A stretch of 64,000 nt of DNA from Podospora bellae-mahoneyi (taxonomy: Eukaryota > Ascomycota > Sordariomycetes > Sordariales > Podosporaceae). The notes under the pieces were generated by a model. That model was not told the DNA's origin. It searched no databases and saw only the letters and a list, made by a program, of their open reading frames with translations. The stretch is taken from the NCBI RefSeq assembly GCF_035222275.1, contig NC_085881.1, positions 1,922,001 to 1,986,000 of the forward strand, read 5' to 3'. Below are positions 12,986 through 23,930 of this stretch, one piece after another. The translations under genes and the position numbers were made by a program. Within the stretch, counting starts at the first letter, position 1, and each line of letters opens with the position of its first letter.

Positions 12986-13646
12986 GGCCGGTGGTGATGT
13001 GCTTTTGAGGCGATCTTGCGGCGGTGATAGAGTCTTGGAGAGAGACTTGAGTAGTGTTCTTTGTTTATGTGAGATGACTAAAGAGACTGTTTGATGACGA
13101 TGCTAATTTTCTTGGATTTGGGGCATGGATTCATGATCTTTTGTAGGCATTGCCACCCCATCAAGTCGGTACAGTCCCCGTAGGGCTGACCACGATACAG
13201 GGCTGCCATGACTCAGCTCAAATGTCCAGAACCCGCTGGGTCTTCACCGACACCGGCTAACGGTCAGCTAGACGTTAGACCCATAGCCATGGGTTGAACA
13301 AGCAAGTGAAAGCAAGCGGCATCTTGTTTTCTTGCTCTAGTGCCGGTCGATCGTCGACCTGGCTTACCTCTGAAACGTTCTTGCTTGCATAATCAGTCTA
13401 AAACTGATGGAAAGCTTTCATTGTGTCAATACAGCTGGGAAAAAGTACCATAACATGAATGGTGCTATTGGCAGGTGGCCTGTCGATGTGAGTTAGTTCA
13501 AGATATTTTCGAGAGCAAATTCTGTCAAATTAACTACCTATTTTTATTCATTTATCTCAACACAATCATTTCCAGCCGGCGTCTTCTGCTCTCCCTTCAC
13601 CGGGTATTCTAGGGGCAGCATTTGCAGCCGCCCCCTTCCGGCTTTC
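12986..13646. other. Intergenic region
   Basis: Promoter side of the small secreted-protein gene and 3' side of the GPCR-like gene. Nothing else could be supported. Confidence 0.4.
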
Positions 13647-14804
13647 TCACCCTTGATATTGCGTGTGGACGCGCGTTGTCGTCTCACATCCGATCTCTAC
13701 TTTCAGCGCGCGGGGGCTCTTCCACGCGACCTCGGAGGCGTCCACACCCAAGCTCATCCACGAGCTGTCCCAATCCGCCTGCCCGCGTTCAGTCCTCGGC
13801 CCAAAAGGAACTTCCACGCTCGCAAGCCTGCCCCTCCAAGCTCTTTCGGAACGCTTTGGAAACACTGTCCTCCACAAATTACAAACCCATCCCCAGAGTC
13901 GCCTGATGCCCGAGCCGCTGTGGGTTTGGGTTTCACCCTCGATAAACACCATATTTCCGAAAGCTCTTCCATGTGGTGTGCGAAGAGAGCTTGCCATGAA
14001 TCCAAAGGTTTCCAGCCCTGTGTCTTGAGTGGGTGGTTTCTGACCAGAGAAGACAATGGTTTTCCGAGTGAAAGAGTACAGGAGGACGTCTAGTAATCCT
14101 GCTGAAGCCAGCAAAGAGCATGCCACGGTGTAGAAGAGGACCGGGGGCTCATGTTTGACCATGGATCCGATTCTGGATGTAGCGATTGACACGGTACAGA
14201 GAATGTAGATTAACGGGTATGCCAGAAAGCTGCTTATCTCGCGAAGCTTCTGCTCTTGTGTGGCATACTGGGTACCGGGCGATGTTTGTTGACAGCTTGA
14301 AGCGATGGGCTTGCGGTGAGTCAAGAGATGAAGGACGATGGCGAGATATATCACGCTTGTGGCCACAAGACAGATAAAGATCCGTAGGTAATGGAGGTAC
14401 AAACGAAGCTCTTGATAATTGGAGGTGATCCAGCATTGATTTGGCGTTAGCAGCATGAAGTGCCAGAAAAGAAGGCGAAGCCAGTTTGCGGTCGTGATGG
14501 CATCCCATTATCGGCTTCAGTGGGCTGTGATTCCGCCGAAACAGTAAAATTCCGCAACATCACCAGCATCTCGTGCAAGTTGTCCTCATCAACCTGGAGA
14601 TTTGAAGCTGGTAGGCTTGAAGCCTCTTGCGAGGGTTGCCTGATATGCCACTTGGCGAATCTCCAGCTGAGGTATATCAAAAGGGCGAAGACGAAAATGA
14701 AGCTCAGGAAAGCTAGAATTGCAACAGCATGCAGGCCGTGTCGAATGGCGGCCGGCAGGGGTACGAGGGTGTAGGCCTCATCTTCGTTGAGCTTGAGATA
14801 AACC
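13647..14804 (-). pseudogene. GPCR-like membrane protein gene, apparently lacking TM2-TM4
   Basis: Two minus-strand coding blocks in different frames resemble fungal seven-helix receptors of the cAMP-receptor-like/carbon-sensing group. Block 1 (14804-14447) has LVPLPAAIRHGL followed by TM1 (AILAFLSFIFVFALLIYLSW). Block 2 (about 14529-13647) has an extracellular-loop cysteine (NQCWITSNY), TM5 (RIFICLVATSVIYLAIVLHL), TM6 (LAYPLIYILCTVSIATSRIG), TM7 (ACSLLASAGLLDVLLYSFT) and a cytoplasmic tail. Only about 200-300 bases separate TM1 from TM5, too few for TM2-TM4. No splice pair restores them, and the frame changes between the blocks. There is no in-frame ATG before TM1: the block opens after CTACAG, so an upstream mini-exon may carry the start. 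It is likely a deleted, non-functional receptor gene. A very divergent working protein is less likely. Confidence 0.6.
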
Positions 14805-16356
14805 ACTGTAGCAATCTAGCTTTCGAGCTGGAGGAGGTGTCTATATTTTTTTGTAAGAGGCAAGTTACTGTGTGAGAACGAGAACTGAGGAGAAATGCAT
14901 TGGAGTGGTCAAAATGTTGATGAACTTGGCGTGTTGCCAAAACAATGAGTGGCAGGCGATCTGTGGGTAACTCTGCTAACCGATTGGAAAAGAACAGGTC
15001 AAAGTGATGTCTGAGAACAGATTCCGGGGTAATCTCACTTCTGAGGGGGGAAGTGAGTACAATCGGCGTGGAAAGGATATTCAGGGTTACGCGAGAATAA
15101 TACGGGGTTGTCGAGAACCGCGACGTGAAGCAGGGCACTGACGTCGAACTCCGCTCTTCGGCCTTGTAAACCAGTTCAGATGACCCGCCAGACTGAGTAA
15201 CTAGGTACCTAAGACATAACCCGGAAGCAGGCTTCTTAAAACTCCATGGAACCTATCTAATGAGATGGTCTACCTTATGTATGCCAACGATCAAATGGTG
15301 ACATGGTTCCAGTCTCCTGTAAGACTAACTGACGTCTGTGACGCCTCAGGTGCCTACTTAAGCGCTCCAAAGGTCACACTCTTTCGAAAACAAGATAGTG
15401 AAATTAGAAACATTTCAGTTGTACTTGTAACCAGTATTGGTTAGAAGGGGGTTGACCATGAGACACTTATTGATGAGTGTTGAGGTACCCAAATAAAAAG
15501 GGGAATTTTGGCGTGTACAAGAGGACTGAAATTTCCAAGCCCTCTCGCACTTGCTCATTCTGACCTTTGTCAGTAGCCATTACTCCTGGCACTTATGCAT
15601 ACAGGTTCATGTTCCGAGACGGTTATGAAGCTTCTGGTGGCATGTTATGCTATTGGTTCGATTGTCCTCTAACTTTGGACTGTTCTCCTCGGCTACCTTG
15701 ATGAATATGAAATCTGAGGAGTCGATATTCTCGGTACAAAAATCCCTAAACCGAAACGTTGATGAACATCTTTTCTGAACCATGCATTATCAACGCCCTT
15801 ATAATTTATATGCACTCGAGTATAAATTTTCTTGGAGTCAATTGACACAGTATTCTTGATGACAAAAGTTGTATGAAGGCAGAAAGCATGACTACCTTAG
15901 AAGTCATGTCGTTGCGTGGTAGCCAGTTGCTCTTAAGCCATCATTGATCTCGGATCCCCTAATAGCGAGTGCCGCTCTACTTGTCCAAGATAAAACAAAC
16001 AAACACCCTCCTGGAAAGAGTATGAAGGTTTTGATCGTTCGAGCTTTTCACATCAGCTTTTTGTTTTGATTGTTTGGAATACAGAGCAACACAAGAGTGT
16101 TTTTATCGTATGGAGCAAAAGACAGCAAAGGGCTCGCATACTAAGCCAGATCGGAAACGTGATGCTTCCTTAAAGAGCCACCGCTTTAAACTTAAGACAG
16201 AGCGATGACTTCATGACCAGGAATCGCCAACATGGTGTCGATTTTGAGTTCCGCCACCCTCCACAACCTCCGTCAGCTCAAGCTTGAATGTTGCCGCCCC
16301 CTCTCTCCAGTATCCACACACCTTCGGCATCCATCCATCGTCGTACTGAACGAATA
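14805..16356. other. Gene-poor intergenic region
   Basis: About 1.5 kb with no credible gene. A minus-strand open frame at 14713-15138 has no recognisable content. A palindromic CTAGGTACCTAAG lies at 15201-15213. From 15230 to 16200 the sequence is AT-richer and stops interrupt every frame. Confidence 0.45.
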
Positions 16357-16807
16357 ATGTGCACATACTACACGAACACCCGCTGGCTGTGCCACAAAAC
16401 CAAAGGCTGCAAAGCTGAAGGACGACCCTGCAAGGATCAAACCATCGTTCCACAAGCCCCCACAACAGCGCATCTGCTGCAACTATGTCGACCGCTTCAG
16501 TGGCATCTGTTATGGAGTAACTTGTCAAGGTGGCGGGAGGAAGCCCAACCACTTCGTCGACAGCGAAACAGTCTTCTACAAGGGCCTCGAATGTCCCTGG
16601 CATCATCACAAGAAGATGTTGTCGCTGGAGAGGCTGTGGGAAGAGGAGTGGACTGAGCAGATAATCAAGGCGCACTTGACCAAGAGATACCGCAAGGCTG
16701 CCGAGCGACGAAAGCACGATGAGACGGCTAATAGAGCGAGGCTGATTCAGGAATTGTTCAGGGACGTAAAAAAGGAAGATCTGTTGTCCTGTTCTACAAG
16801 AGCGTGA
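16357..16807 (+). CDS. Possible small Cys/His-containing protein, frame unresolved
   Basis: An ATG at 16357 starts MCTYYTNTRWLCHKTKGC, a beginning that recalls small fungal proteins opening with MCxYY. A second frame, open from 16358 to 16807, encodes RICCNYVDRFSGICYGVTC, then ECPWHHHKKML and a basic helical tail with many Lys/Arg/Glu. The composition of the second half looks protein-coding. Neither a good intron nor a single frame joins the two halves, so there is either a frame change near 16380-16460 or an unseen splice. A minus-strand open frame covering 16211-16978 looks like a shadow. Low confidence; no function can be assigned. Confidence 0.3.
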
Positions 16808-17019
16808 TGAAATGGCAAACCATAGCAATTGAAAGATGTCGCAAGGAGCTGGTAAATTCAGTGGGTGTAATGCCGATCTGGCTTTGGCTGATGAGGTTGT
16901 GCTCAGCCGGCAGGGGCGGGTCTTTCGTCGGTATCTAAAACCATAGCCCGAGTACGCCAGGGGCTTCTGTTGAGACAAGCTGGCATTTGCTCCTTTCTGG
17001 TCTTCGACTGATCAAAGGG

Positions 17020-18206
17020 CTAGGCTTGCGGGGCGACCTCGCTCCCAGTCTTCGCACTCTCTCGTACTGCCTCGATTATTCGCAGAACCTGCGCCGCCTG
17101 TGACGCAGGCACTGGCACACCTTCCTCCTTTCCGCTTGCAACAGCCTGCGCAAACAGGTGATAGAACCTGACATATGTCTCCGGCTCTACAGTAGGGCAA
17201 ACCTGGTCTTCCACCTTCCCGTCACCGCCGACGATACACAACCTCCCGAATCTGTCCTCCGATTCCTTGCCGAAGTCGGTGTCAGTCGCCTTGCCACCGG
17301 CGCGGAGATGATCCTCCTGAGGATCCAACCCGCTCTTGTGATAACTGCCTTTGGTACCCCGGACCCAGAACCGCATCTGTCTGGTCTCGACACAGGCGAC
17401 GCCGGCACGAACAAAGACCAACAACCCCTTGTTCTTATAGCTCAGGATAGCAGTCACACTATCCGGCTCCTGCTCATCGGTCCCATCCCCAGTGACAAGC
17501 CTCCCTTCTCTCTGGTTGACGAATCTCCCTGTCACGCCATCAGGCATACCAAACAACACAAACACCTGATCCAACAAGTGGGAGCCAAGATCATACAACA
17601 CCCCTCCCGCCTCGTCCATCTTGAGCCCCGCTTTCCACGTCGAACCCTTCGGCGGAGCCGTCAATCGCAATCTGTCAAAGTGCGTCTCGAACTCGACAAT
17701 TCTTCCCAGCTTGTCCTCCTTGAGGAGATTCTGAACAGTAAGGAAGTCCGAATCCCATCGCCGGTTCTGATAGACGCAAAGCACCCGCTTTTGCTGTCTC
17801 GCCAAAGCAGTCAACTCATCCGCCTCGCTTGAGGTGGGAACAAACGGCTTCTCGACAAGGACATGCTTGTTGTTGAGCAGTGCTGAGCGGGTCAGGGGGT
17901 AGTGGGTGTTTGGTGGGGTGCAGAGGACCACCACGTCGACGTCTGGGTCGGCGATGAGATCCTCGGAAGCGGTGTAGTGCTTGAGGTCAGGGTAGTCTTC
18001 TGGGGCGGAGTTGCCTGGCTTGGGAGTGCGCTGGACGATAGAGTGAAGCTTGAGTGAGGGGGTGAGTTGGATGAAAGGGATGTGGAAGACTTTGGCGGAG
18101 AGGCTGGAGGGGGTGGTTAGCCGCTGGGTTAGGGTTGGGTATGGAGTTTAGGAGGAGAGACGAACCCATAGCCGACGATGCCAACGTTGAATTGCTTTTC
18201 GGTCAT
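17020..18206 (-). CDS. Gfo/Idh/MocA family NAD(P)-dependent oxidoreductase
   Basis: Cytosolic dehydrogenase of the glucose-fructose oxidoreductase/inositol dehydrogenase fold, acting on an unknown sugar, polyol or related substrate. Exons on the minus strand: 18206-18166 and 18103-17020; 374 residues. The N-terminus FNVGIVGYGLSAKVFH is the Rossmann dinucleotide-binding loop, and the intron (GTTCGT donor, GGCTAACC branch, CCAG acceptor) falls inside it, between GYG and LSAK. CTPPNTHYPL and HVLVEKPF carry the family's conserved EKP lysine. The C-terminal domain has GGVLYDLGSHLLDQ. The start ATG is the only one before the glycine loop. Length fits the family (about 350-400). Substrate cannot be read from sequence; fungal relatives include Gal80-like regulators, but the intact EKP argues for an enzyme. 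Confidence 0.93.
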
Positions 18207-19167
18207 TGTGAGATTAGTGTTTAAGACTGATGGAAAGTTTGGTTCTTTCGGAATACCTTTCAGATGGGATTTCTTTCAGAATTAAAGGCCCCTTTTTGAG
18301 CATTGAAGTCGTCGTTGTCTGCGGGGTAGCAGTGGTGCTGAGTCAAGAATCCACCCCCGCGATGGACTCGTACCAAGACCCCACCACCCGGGATGACGTC
18401 GAGCTCATGGAGAGAACACCATCTCAAGATGTCGACCAGTTTCGGCAGTTTTTTCTTTATATATTGATGAAAAAGCCAGATCTTTTTATTGTCATTACAT
18501 ATTTTGTTTAACACAACATTCTAGCCTCTCGGCTTCGTGCCATTACGGTATGAAGTGTCGTCAAAAGAAGGCGGAACTAGCCGCCCCCCCTTGTACCTTA
18601 ACGGACCGACTCTGCTATCCCCATGGGGCTCCACGCACTCGATGACACATCAAATGATGGAACTGTTAATATCCGGGACTTTGATTGTGGAGGTCGTTCA
18701 GTCGAGTGGAAAGCCGAACAAGCCCTCAGCTCGCGAGCCAGGATAAGAAAGGAGGCTGCTCCTTGTCTCCACGAAGAACAACTTATTTTACCTTGCATCA
18801 TATGTTTGGTGAAGGTCTATAGGTACTTCTTACATGGCTCGGCTGACACTTTGCAGTGGGCTGACCTTTTGAAATCCGGGATGATGATATTTGAAATCTG
18901 GGATGGAGAAGGTTTGTATTAGAACATCCCAGCAAGTTGTGGACTTTAGCTTGCCAGCTGGGTATCTAACTAGGTCTCAGCTTCCCTTCCCAACCCGAGC
19001 GTTCTACCTCATGCTACGTTGGTATTCCTCTGTCGACTTCCATGCCAACTAAGTATCCCATCATGACGGGAGGGCACTCGGCATCCAGGAAGGCCGCGGC
19101 AATCTCCTTGAAGTCATCATTCTCATAAGTACCCAGTTCAAGAGGATTATCCTCATATATTTGGTCG
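18207..19167. other. Gene-poor intergenic region
   Basis: No gene could be supported. At 19020-19210 the minus strand has an open frame (IFDDQIYEDNPLELGTYEN, then ending GMEVDRGIPT) whose content looks protein-like. It may belong to the disrupted gene immediately upstream on that strand. Confidence 0.35.
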
Positions 19168-19780
19168 TCAAAGATCACGCAAAAGATTCCTTCGAAACTG
19201 AGTCTTGGCTTTACGCCACTCTAAAAAGCCAGCATCCCCAGGGAGGAGGCGAAGGGCCTTTCGGCATTCCCACTCGGCGACGGCTTTACAGCGCATCGGA
19301 CCGGCTGGGAACAGAAACTGAATGGCGCTCAGCTTCTTTCGCTCACGAAGAAGATCGTCCGAGCTTCTGGGTGAATCGTGCGCTGAAGCGAGTGTTTTGC
19401 GAACGGCCACCAGGAAGCCAGTGAGAAGGTCCTAGATAAGTACAACAGAGCAGCCATTTAGTGGGGTGATAGGGACTGAAGGTATTAAGAATTGACATAC
19501 TTTGACAATTGGACCGCACTTAAGACGAAAGTTAGAGTGTCGGAACTTGTATGAATCGCAATAGTGGGCAAATCTGACAAGTGCGTAAAGGTCCAAAGCG
19601 TCTCCACGCATGACAAGAGGGATCTGTGAGCAAAGGATGAGTTAGCGATGACATAACACAGTTGTATTTCGCTTCGAAGTAGTGGAAGCATACCTGGTAG
19701 GCAGCGATGTTATGATTGTTGCAGATGTTCATGCCGTCCAGGTCATGCACCATAACGGAACTGGGGGTTTGAAAAGACAT
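19168..19780 (-). CDS. Hypothetical spliced gene, weakly BTB-like, possibly decayed
   Basis: Three minus-strand exons can be read with good splice sites: from at least 19780 to 19694, 19623-19501, and 19431-19168. The introns have donors GTATGC and GTATGT, a CGCTAAC branch in the first, and CACAG/CTAG acceptors; all exons are phase 0. The frame is open beyond 19780 to about 19920, so the true start is unclear; ATG 19780 gives 157 residues. HDLDGMNICNNHN and GDALDLYALVRFAHYCDSY recall the end of fungal BTB/POZ domains (the LYALADKY-like helix), followed by LTGFLVAVRKTLASA. This resemblance is weak. The reading ends RRNLLRDL-stop, while the next frame continues with better-looking protein for 50 residues. 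A frameshift or a missed splice is therefore likely, and the gene may be decaying. Confidence 0.42.
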
Positions 19781-21215
19781 CTGGTTTGATTCTTTGCAGA
19801 AAAGCTTCTTAACACAATAGAAATTGAGCAACTTGTCTAAGCTCTTCCGCTTTAAATAGTTCTCGAGGTATTGGATATAAGTATCCGGCCCGGTGCAAAA
19901 GCACACTCGTGGTTGTCGAAGGTCATAGTTGTTGACTTGATGATTCCCAATGGAGGTGGAAGAGGATGTGAGTTTGTAAAGTTGGTAAGGGATGGATCGA
20001 AGGGGAGAATAGGTAACAAGAAGAAACGTGAAACTCGCAGGGCCATAATAAATAACCAGTCCAAACAAGGCAAACGCGGACTGATGGTGAATTCCTTCGG
20101 CTTCATTGTTTACTTCTTATTGCCACTACATCAGATACTTTCCAGGCAGGTGTTTGGTCGTACTTGTTACTTGTTTGCAAGCAATGCACAACCCTATGCT
20201 CTCTGATCAAACATTCAACAAAGTGAAAACAATACTTTGCATTAAAGAAGTCAGCTATGGTTGCCGGCTTGCTGCATAACAGTGGAAGGTTCAAAACGTA
20301 TTCAGCATAAATCCAAATCCTGCACTCCCAAAAAAAACCATATTTGCCCCCCCAAAGAAACCCCGGGTCTCGGCAAGCAGACGGGATTCGCACTGCTTTC
20401 CCCACGTTTTCAGGCTTTTCCTCCATTCTATCTTGTCAGAGTATTCTTGACCCGAGGTGGGAACCAGGTATTTCGTAGTGGCGAGAATTCGACGGCAGTG
20501 GATCTGCTCTGCAGTAACAGCAGAGGCTTTATTTATCAAGCTACGTTTTGTGCTGGCCACCGCCTTGATGAATTCGCCAAAAAGAGTCTAGGGAAACAAG
20601 AGATGGAATCGGTCCATGAATATCTTCCACAAACCATGAACGGCTTCTAGGTGGATATACACCCGGGACCGGGATGCCATACCGGGTGAGGTATCGGCTG
20701 CGTAACAAGAGTCGCTTGCAGTGATGCTGTTAAAGCTGCCAGACTTCCGCCGCATTCCCCTCGGGGTGATAGTCTAGAAGACTATGGAAACCCACAAGTC
20801 GGTCGCCGATTGTTCATAACAAAACGGCCTTATGTCTGTGTTTTTTTGTAGCTTGGTATCTTAAGAATTGGTTATCTCCAGAAACCGTTCTCTTAAGCTG
20901 GGACGAATTTTGTTCAGTCCTCTCTCAAGTTAAGCACCTGGGTGTTAGGGTTGAAGAAGGATTGGAACGGTCATACAAAAGGTTGCTATATAAATTCGCG
21001 GTACCTAGTTAGACCTTTGGGAAATGTAACAATGTGTGCTGTTTACAGGAATAATAGATTGCCTAAGCCAATATAGCGCCTTAAGGTAACGAAGGTAATC
21101 GATGAACTAGACTGACCGAGCTATATAAGCAGGAACATAACAAAATTCGATAATCAAAACAGCATTGAACAGAAAAGACAGAAAGAGCAAGCTCTCTGGG
21201 ACCAATCCTCACCAA

Positions 21216-21248
<33 letters not shown>

Positions 21249-21583
21249 TAGCAACCTACCATTTGACTCAATCCCAATAACAGAACAGAAAAATATCAGA
21301 CGAAAGAACAACAGATCAAACAAAACACCACCCCCCACCCCCCATCACAAACCCACAATGATGAGCCAAAACTAACAGCCGCAACCTTTAACTGTTAATC
21401 AACCATCAGAACAAGAACAAAGTAAATTCCAATCTGTAAAATATCTCCAAAGAATAGTAATCTAAATCTCAATCTCTCTCTTTACCGCCCCAATAATTAC
21501 CCATTTTCCCTCATTACTTCCCTCGCCAATCTCACTCTACCATCAACCTGCTCACAAGCTTGCTCTCTCTCCCCGTGACTGTG
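19781..21583. other. Gene-poor region with a GA microsatellite
   Basis: No convincing gene; the longest frames (20261-20650 plus, 20103-20426 minus) show no recognisable content. A (GA)n run occupies 21222-21249, and a TACCTAG box lies at 21002. The stretch 21350-21580 is A/C-rich and probably contains the 3' UTR of the Ser/Thr-rich protein gene on the minus strand. Confidence 0.45.
21222..21249. repeat. (GA)n microsatellite
   Basis: About 14 uninterrupted AG/GA dinucleotide units, ending in GATAGC. It lies in non-coding DNA 3' of the Ser/Thr-rich protein gene. Confidence 0.95.
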
Positions 21584-23930
21584 CTAATGTCCAGGATGAC
21601 CCTTCCCCTTCCCCTCAACAACAGCCTTCACCCTCCCCCACCTCGCCGCTCCATAGCGATTCCAGTACCCATAGCCATAACCCCCTCCATATCCATACCC
21701 AGGCTCAGGCGTCTCAGTCGGGGTGCTGGTTGTTTCGTCAGAGGTAGCAGTGGTGGTGGTTGCGGTCAGAGTCGAGAAGGTGGTTGGTTGGGCGGCACTG
21801 GACTCTGTGGTCACACCGGTTGGGTCGACAGAGGCGGTTTCAGTAGCGGGTGTGGTTGTGTTGGAGTATTGATGGGATGACGTAGATGGGAGAAGTGTGG
21901 GCTCGGTTGTGCCAGTTTCTGAGAAGGGAATGCTGGAAGTGGAAGTTGTGAAGACTGGGTCGACGGATCCCGTTTCTGAGATGGGGGCTGAGGAGGTGTA
22001 GGACGCTGTGGGGTCGATGACCGATGCCGAGGTGGTGGAGGTGTAAGTGTAAGAAGCTGTTGGGTCGACAACTGCTGTTTCGGACAAGGGAGATGAAGAG
22101 GTGGCGTAAGAGGAGGTAGAGGCTCCAGTGGGGTCGACGCTTGCAGTCTCACTTAAGGGGAAGGAGGTGGTGTACGAGGCTGTTGGGTCAACAATCACAG
22201 TCTCTGACAAAGTGGCTGAAGTGGTGGTATATGAAGACGAAGTTACTCCAGTGGGATCAACGCTTCCAGTGGTGTAAGTAGGGTCGACACTGGCCGTGCC
22301 AGACGAGACAGTGGAAGAGCGGTTCAAGCTAGAAGGGAAAGAGAAGGTGTAGCTGCCGTAAACAGGCCTGCTGGTGGTGCTCGAAGTGGGAATGGAAGTC
22401 TCAGCTCTGGTCGTTGTAGTGTTGACGAAAACAGGCCGAGATGTGGCACCGGAAGTGAGGGTGGAAGTGAAAGAGAGGATAGGGTCAGCGGTGCCTGTTG
22501 TAAAGATGGTCGGCTCCGACGATGTTGGCTCGATATATGTTCTCGTAGTCGGTATAGTAGAGCCATTGATCGACGTGTTGTCGGTGGGGAGAGCAGAAGA
22601 GGAGGACAGCACAGGGTCGTTGGTTCCGGTCGTAGCTGCAGAGCCTTCAGATGAGGGGGCAACTGTGGGCAACGAGGAGTTGGGTAGACCAGTAATCGAT
22701 GTCGAAGGACTGCCCGGCTCGGTCTCGGAGATCGGATCATAGGTGCTTGTTTCGGCACCAGAAGAGCTGGAAAGGGTGCTCACGCTCCAGGACGTGGGAG
22801 CCGTGAAGCCGCGAGATGACGAAATAGGAGTGACAATCACCTCGCTGGCTGTGGTTGAGGATATGTATGTTGGCTCGTAAGTGTCGGTGTCTGAACCCGT
22901 TCGAACTGCCAATGAGTTAGCTACTGATGTTCACACAGAAGTCATCGTGCAACACGTACCTGACGATGTCGTCTGATACGTCACGCTCGGCTGGTACGAG
23001 TACGGGGAGCCAGAGGTATGGTTGCTCCAGATACCAGTCCCGCTCGGGTGAGGGAAGGGATATCCAGTACCACCAGTGCCTGTTGGCCAAGGAATCCAGC
23101 GAGAAGTGGAGGGCGCCGTGACTGTGGCGAAGACGGACGACGTCAAGGTCAAAGTCACAAAGCTAGTCGAGTCGACTTCAGAGGTCACCGGCAGCTCGGT
23201 GGCCACAGAAGAAGTGGTCCCAACTGGATCGACGCCTTCTGTGCTGGAACCAGTGGGAACCGAGGAGACACTGGCAGCAACAGTCGACGTCAGGTCATCC
23301 GTGATGGAAGGGAATGTCTCCATAGGTGCTGTGCTGACTCCAGTTGACACCACAGGAGCAGTGGTATTCCAGCGACCTGTTGGTGTAGCAGACGCAAGTG
23401 AATCGCTGGGTCCAGTGCCCCAGGGAGCAGTACCCCAGGGAGCAGTACCACTGCTAGGAAGACTGGTGCGGCTACTCCAGACATAGGTCGAGTTTGCGTA
23501 TGATGGAAGCAAGGTTGTGCCTCCTGTCGGGGCTGTCCCACCAGTCGGGCCAACGATGCCGGTGGTGGAAAGGGGTGCTGAAGTGTGGTTGAACCATGCA
23601 GATGAGGACAGCGAGGAGCTTCCTGGAAGGTTGGAGACCGTGTGTCCAAGTGTACAGGAAGTCGTAGTGGGAGCAGCACGGGATGAAGAGCAACCGCCAT
23701 AGACTGTGACCGTAGTCGTAGCATAGGTAGGGGTGCAAGAGCCGATGCGAACTGTCACTGTTTCTGTAACGGTCTTTGTGGATTCGGCATGGACAACATG
23801 TCCGCGGTCAACAGGAATGTGCGCTAAAGCAACGGCATGGCTATTGAAGATCAGTTACTGTGTCATGCGAGTTGAAGAAGTCAACATACCCAAGACTCAA
23901 CAGAGCCAACGAGTGAATACCTCCCAACAT
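21584..23930 (-). CDS. Secreted Ser/Thr-rich repeat protein, cell-wall or mucin-like
   Basis: Exons on the minus strand: 23930-23890, 23840-22960 and 22905-21584; 747 residues. The N-terminus (MLGGIHSLALLSLGHAVAL) is a likely signal peptide interrupted by the first intron (GTATGT..AATAG). A short region with cysteines follows (RIGSCTPTYATTTVTVYGGC). The rest is Ser/Thr/Pro/Val-rich, with NxT/S sites and many predicted O-glycosylation positions. Residues about 480-680 hold imperfect tandem repeats built on SETxxVDPT and ASYTTS modules. The end is Gly/Tyr-rich (PGYGYGGGYGYGYWNRYG) and then basic. I see no GPI-attachment tail. The second intron (GTACGT, GCTAAC, GGCAG) is well formed. It may be an adhesin-like or wall-linked glycoprotein; the role is inferred from composition only. 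Confidence 0.85.

Noticed and set aside
16211-16978. 255-residue minus-strand frame
   Set aside because: No motif and no good composition; it overlaps the plus-strand block with better protein character.
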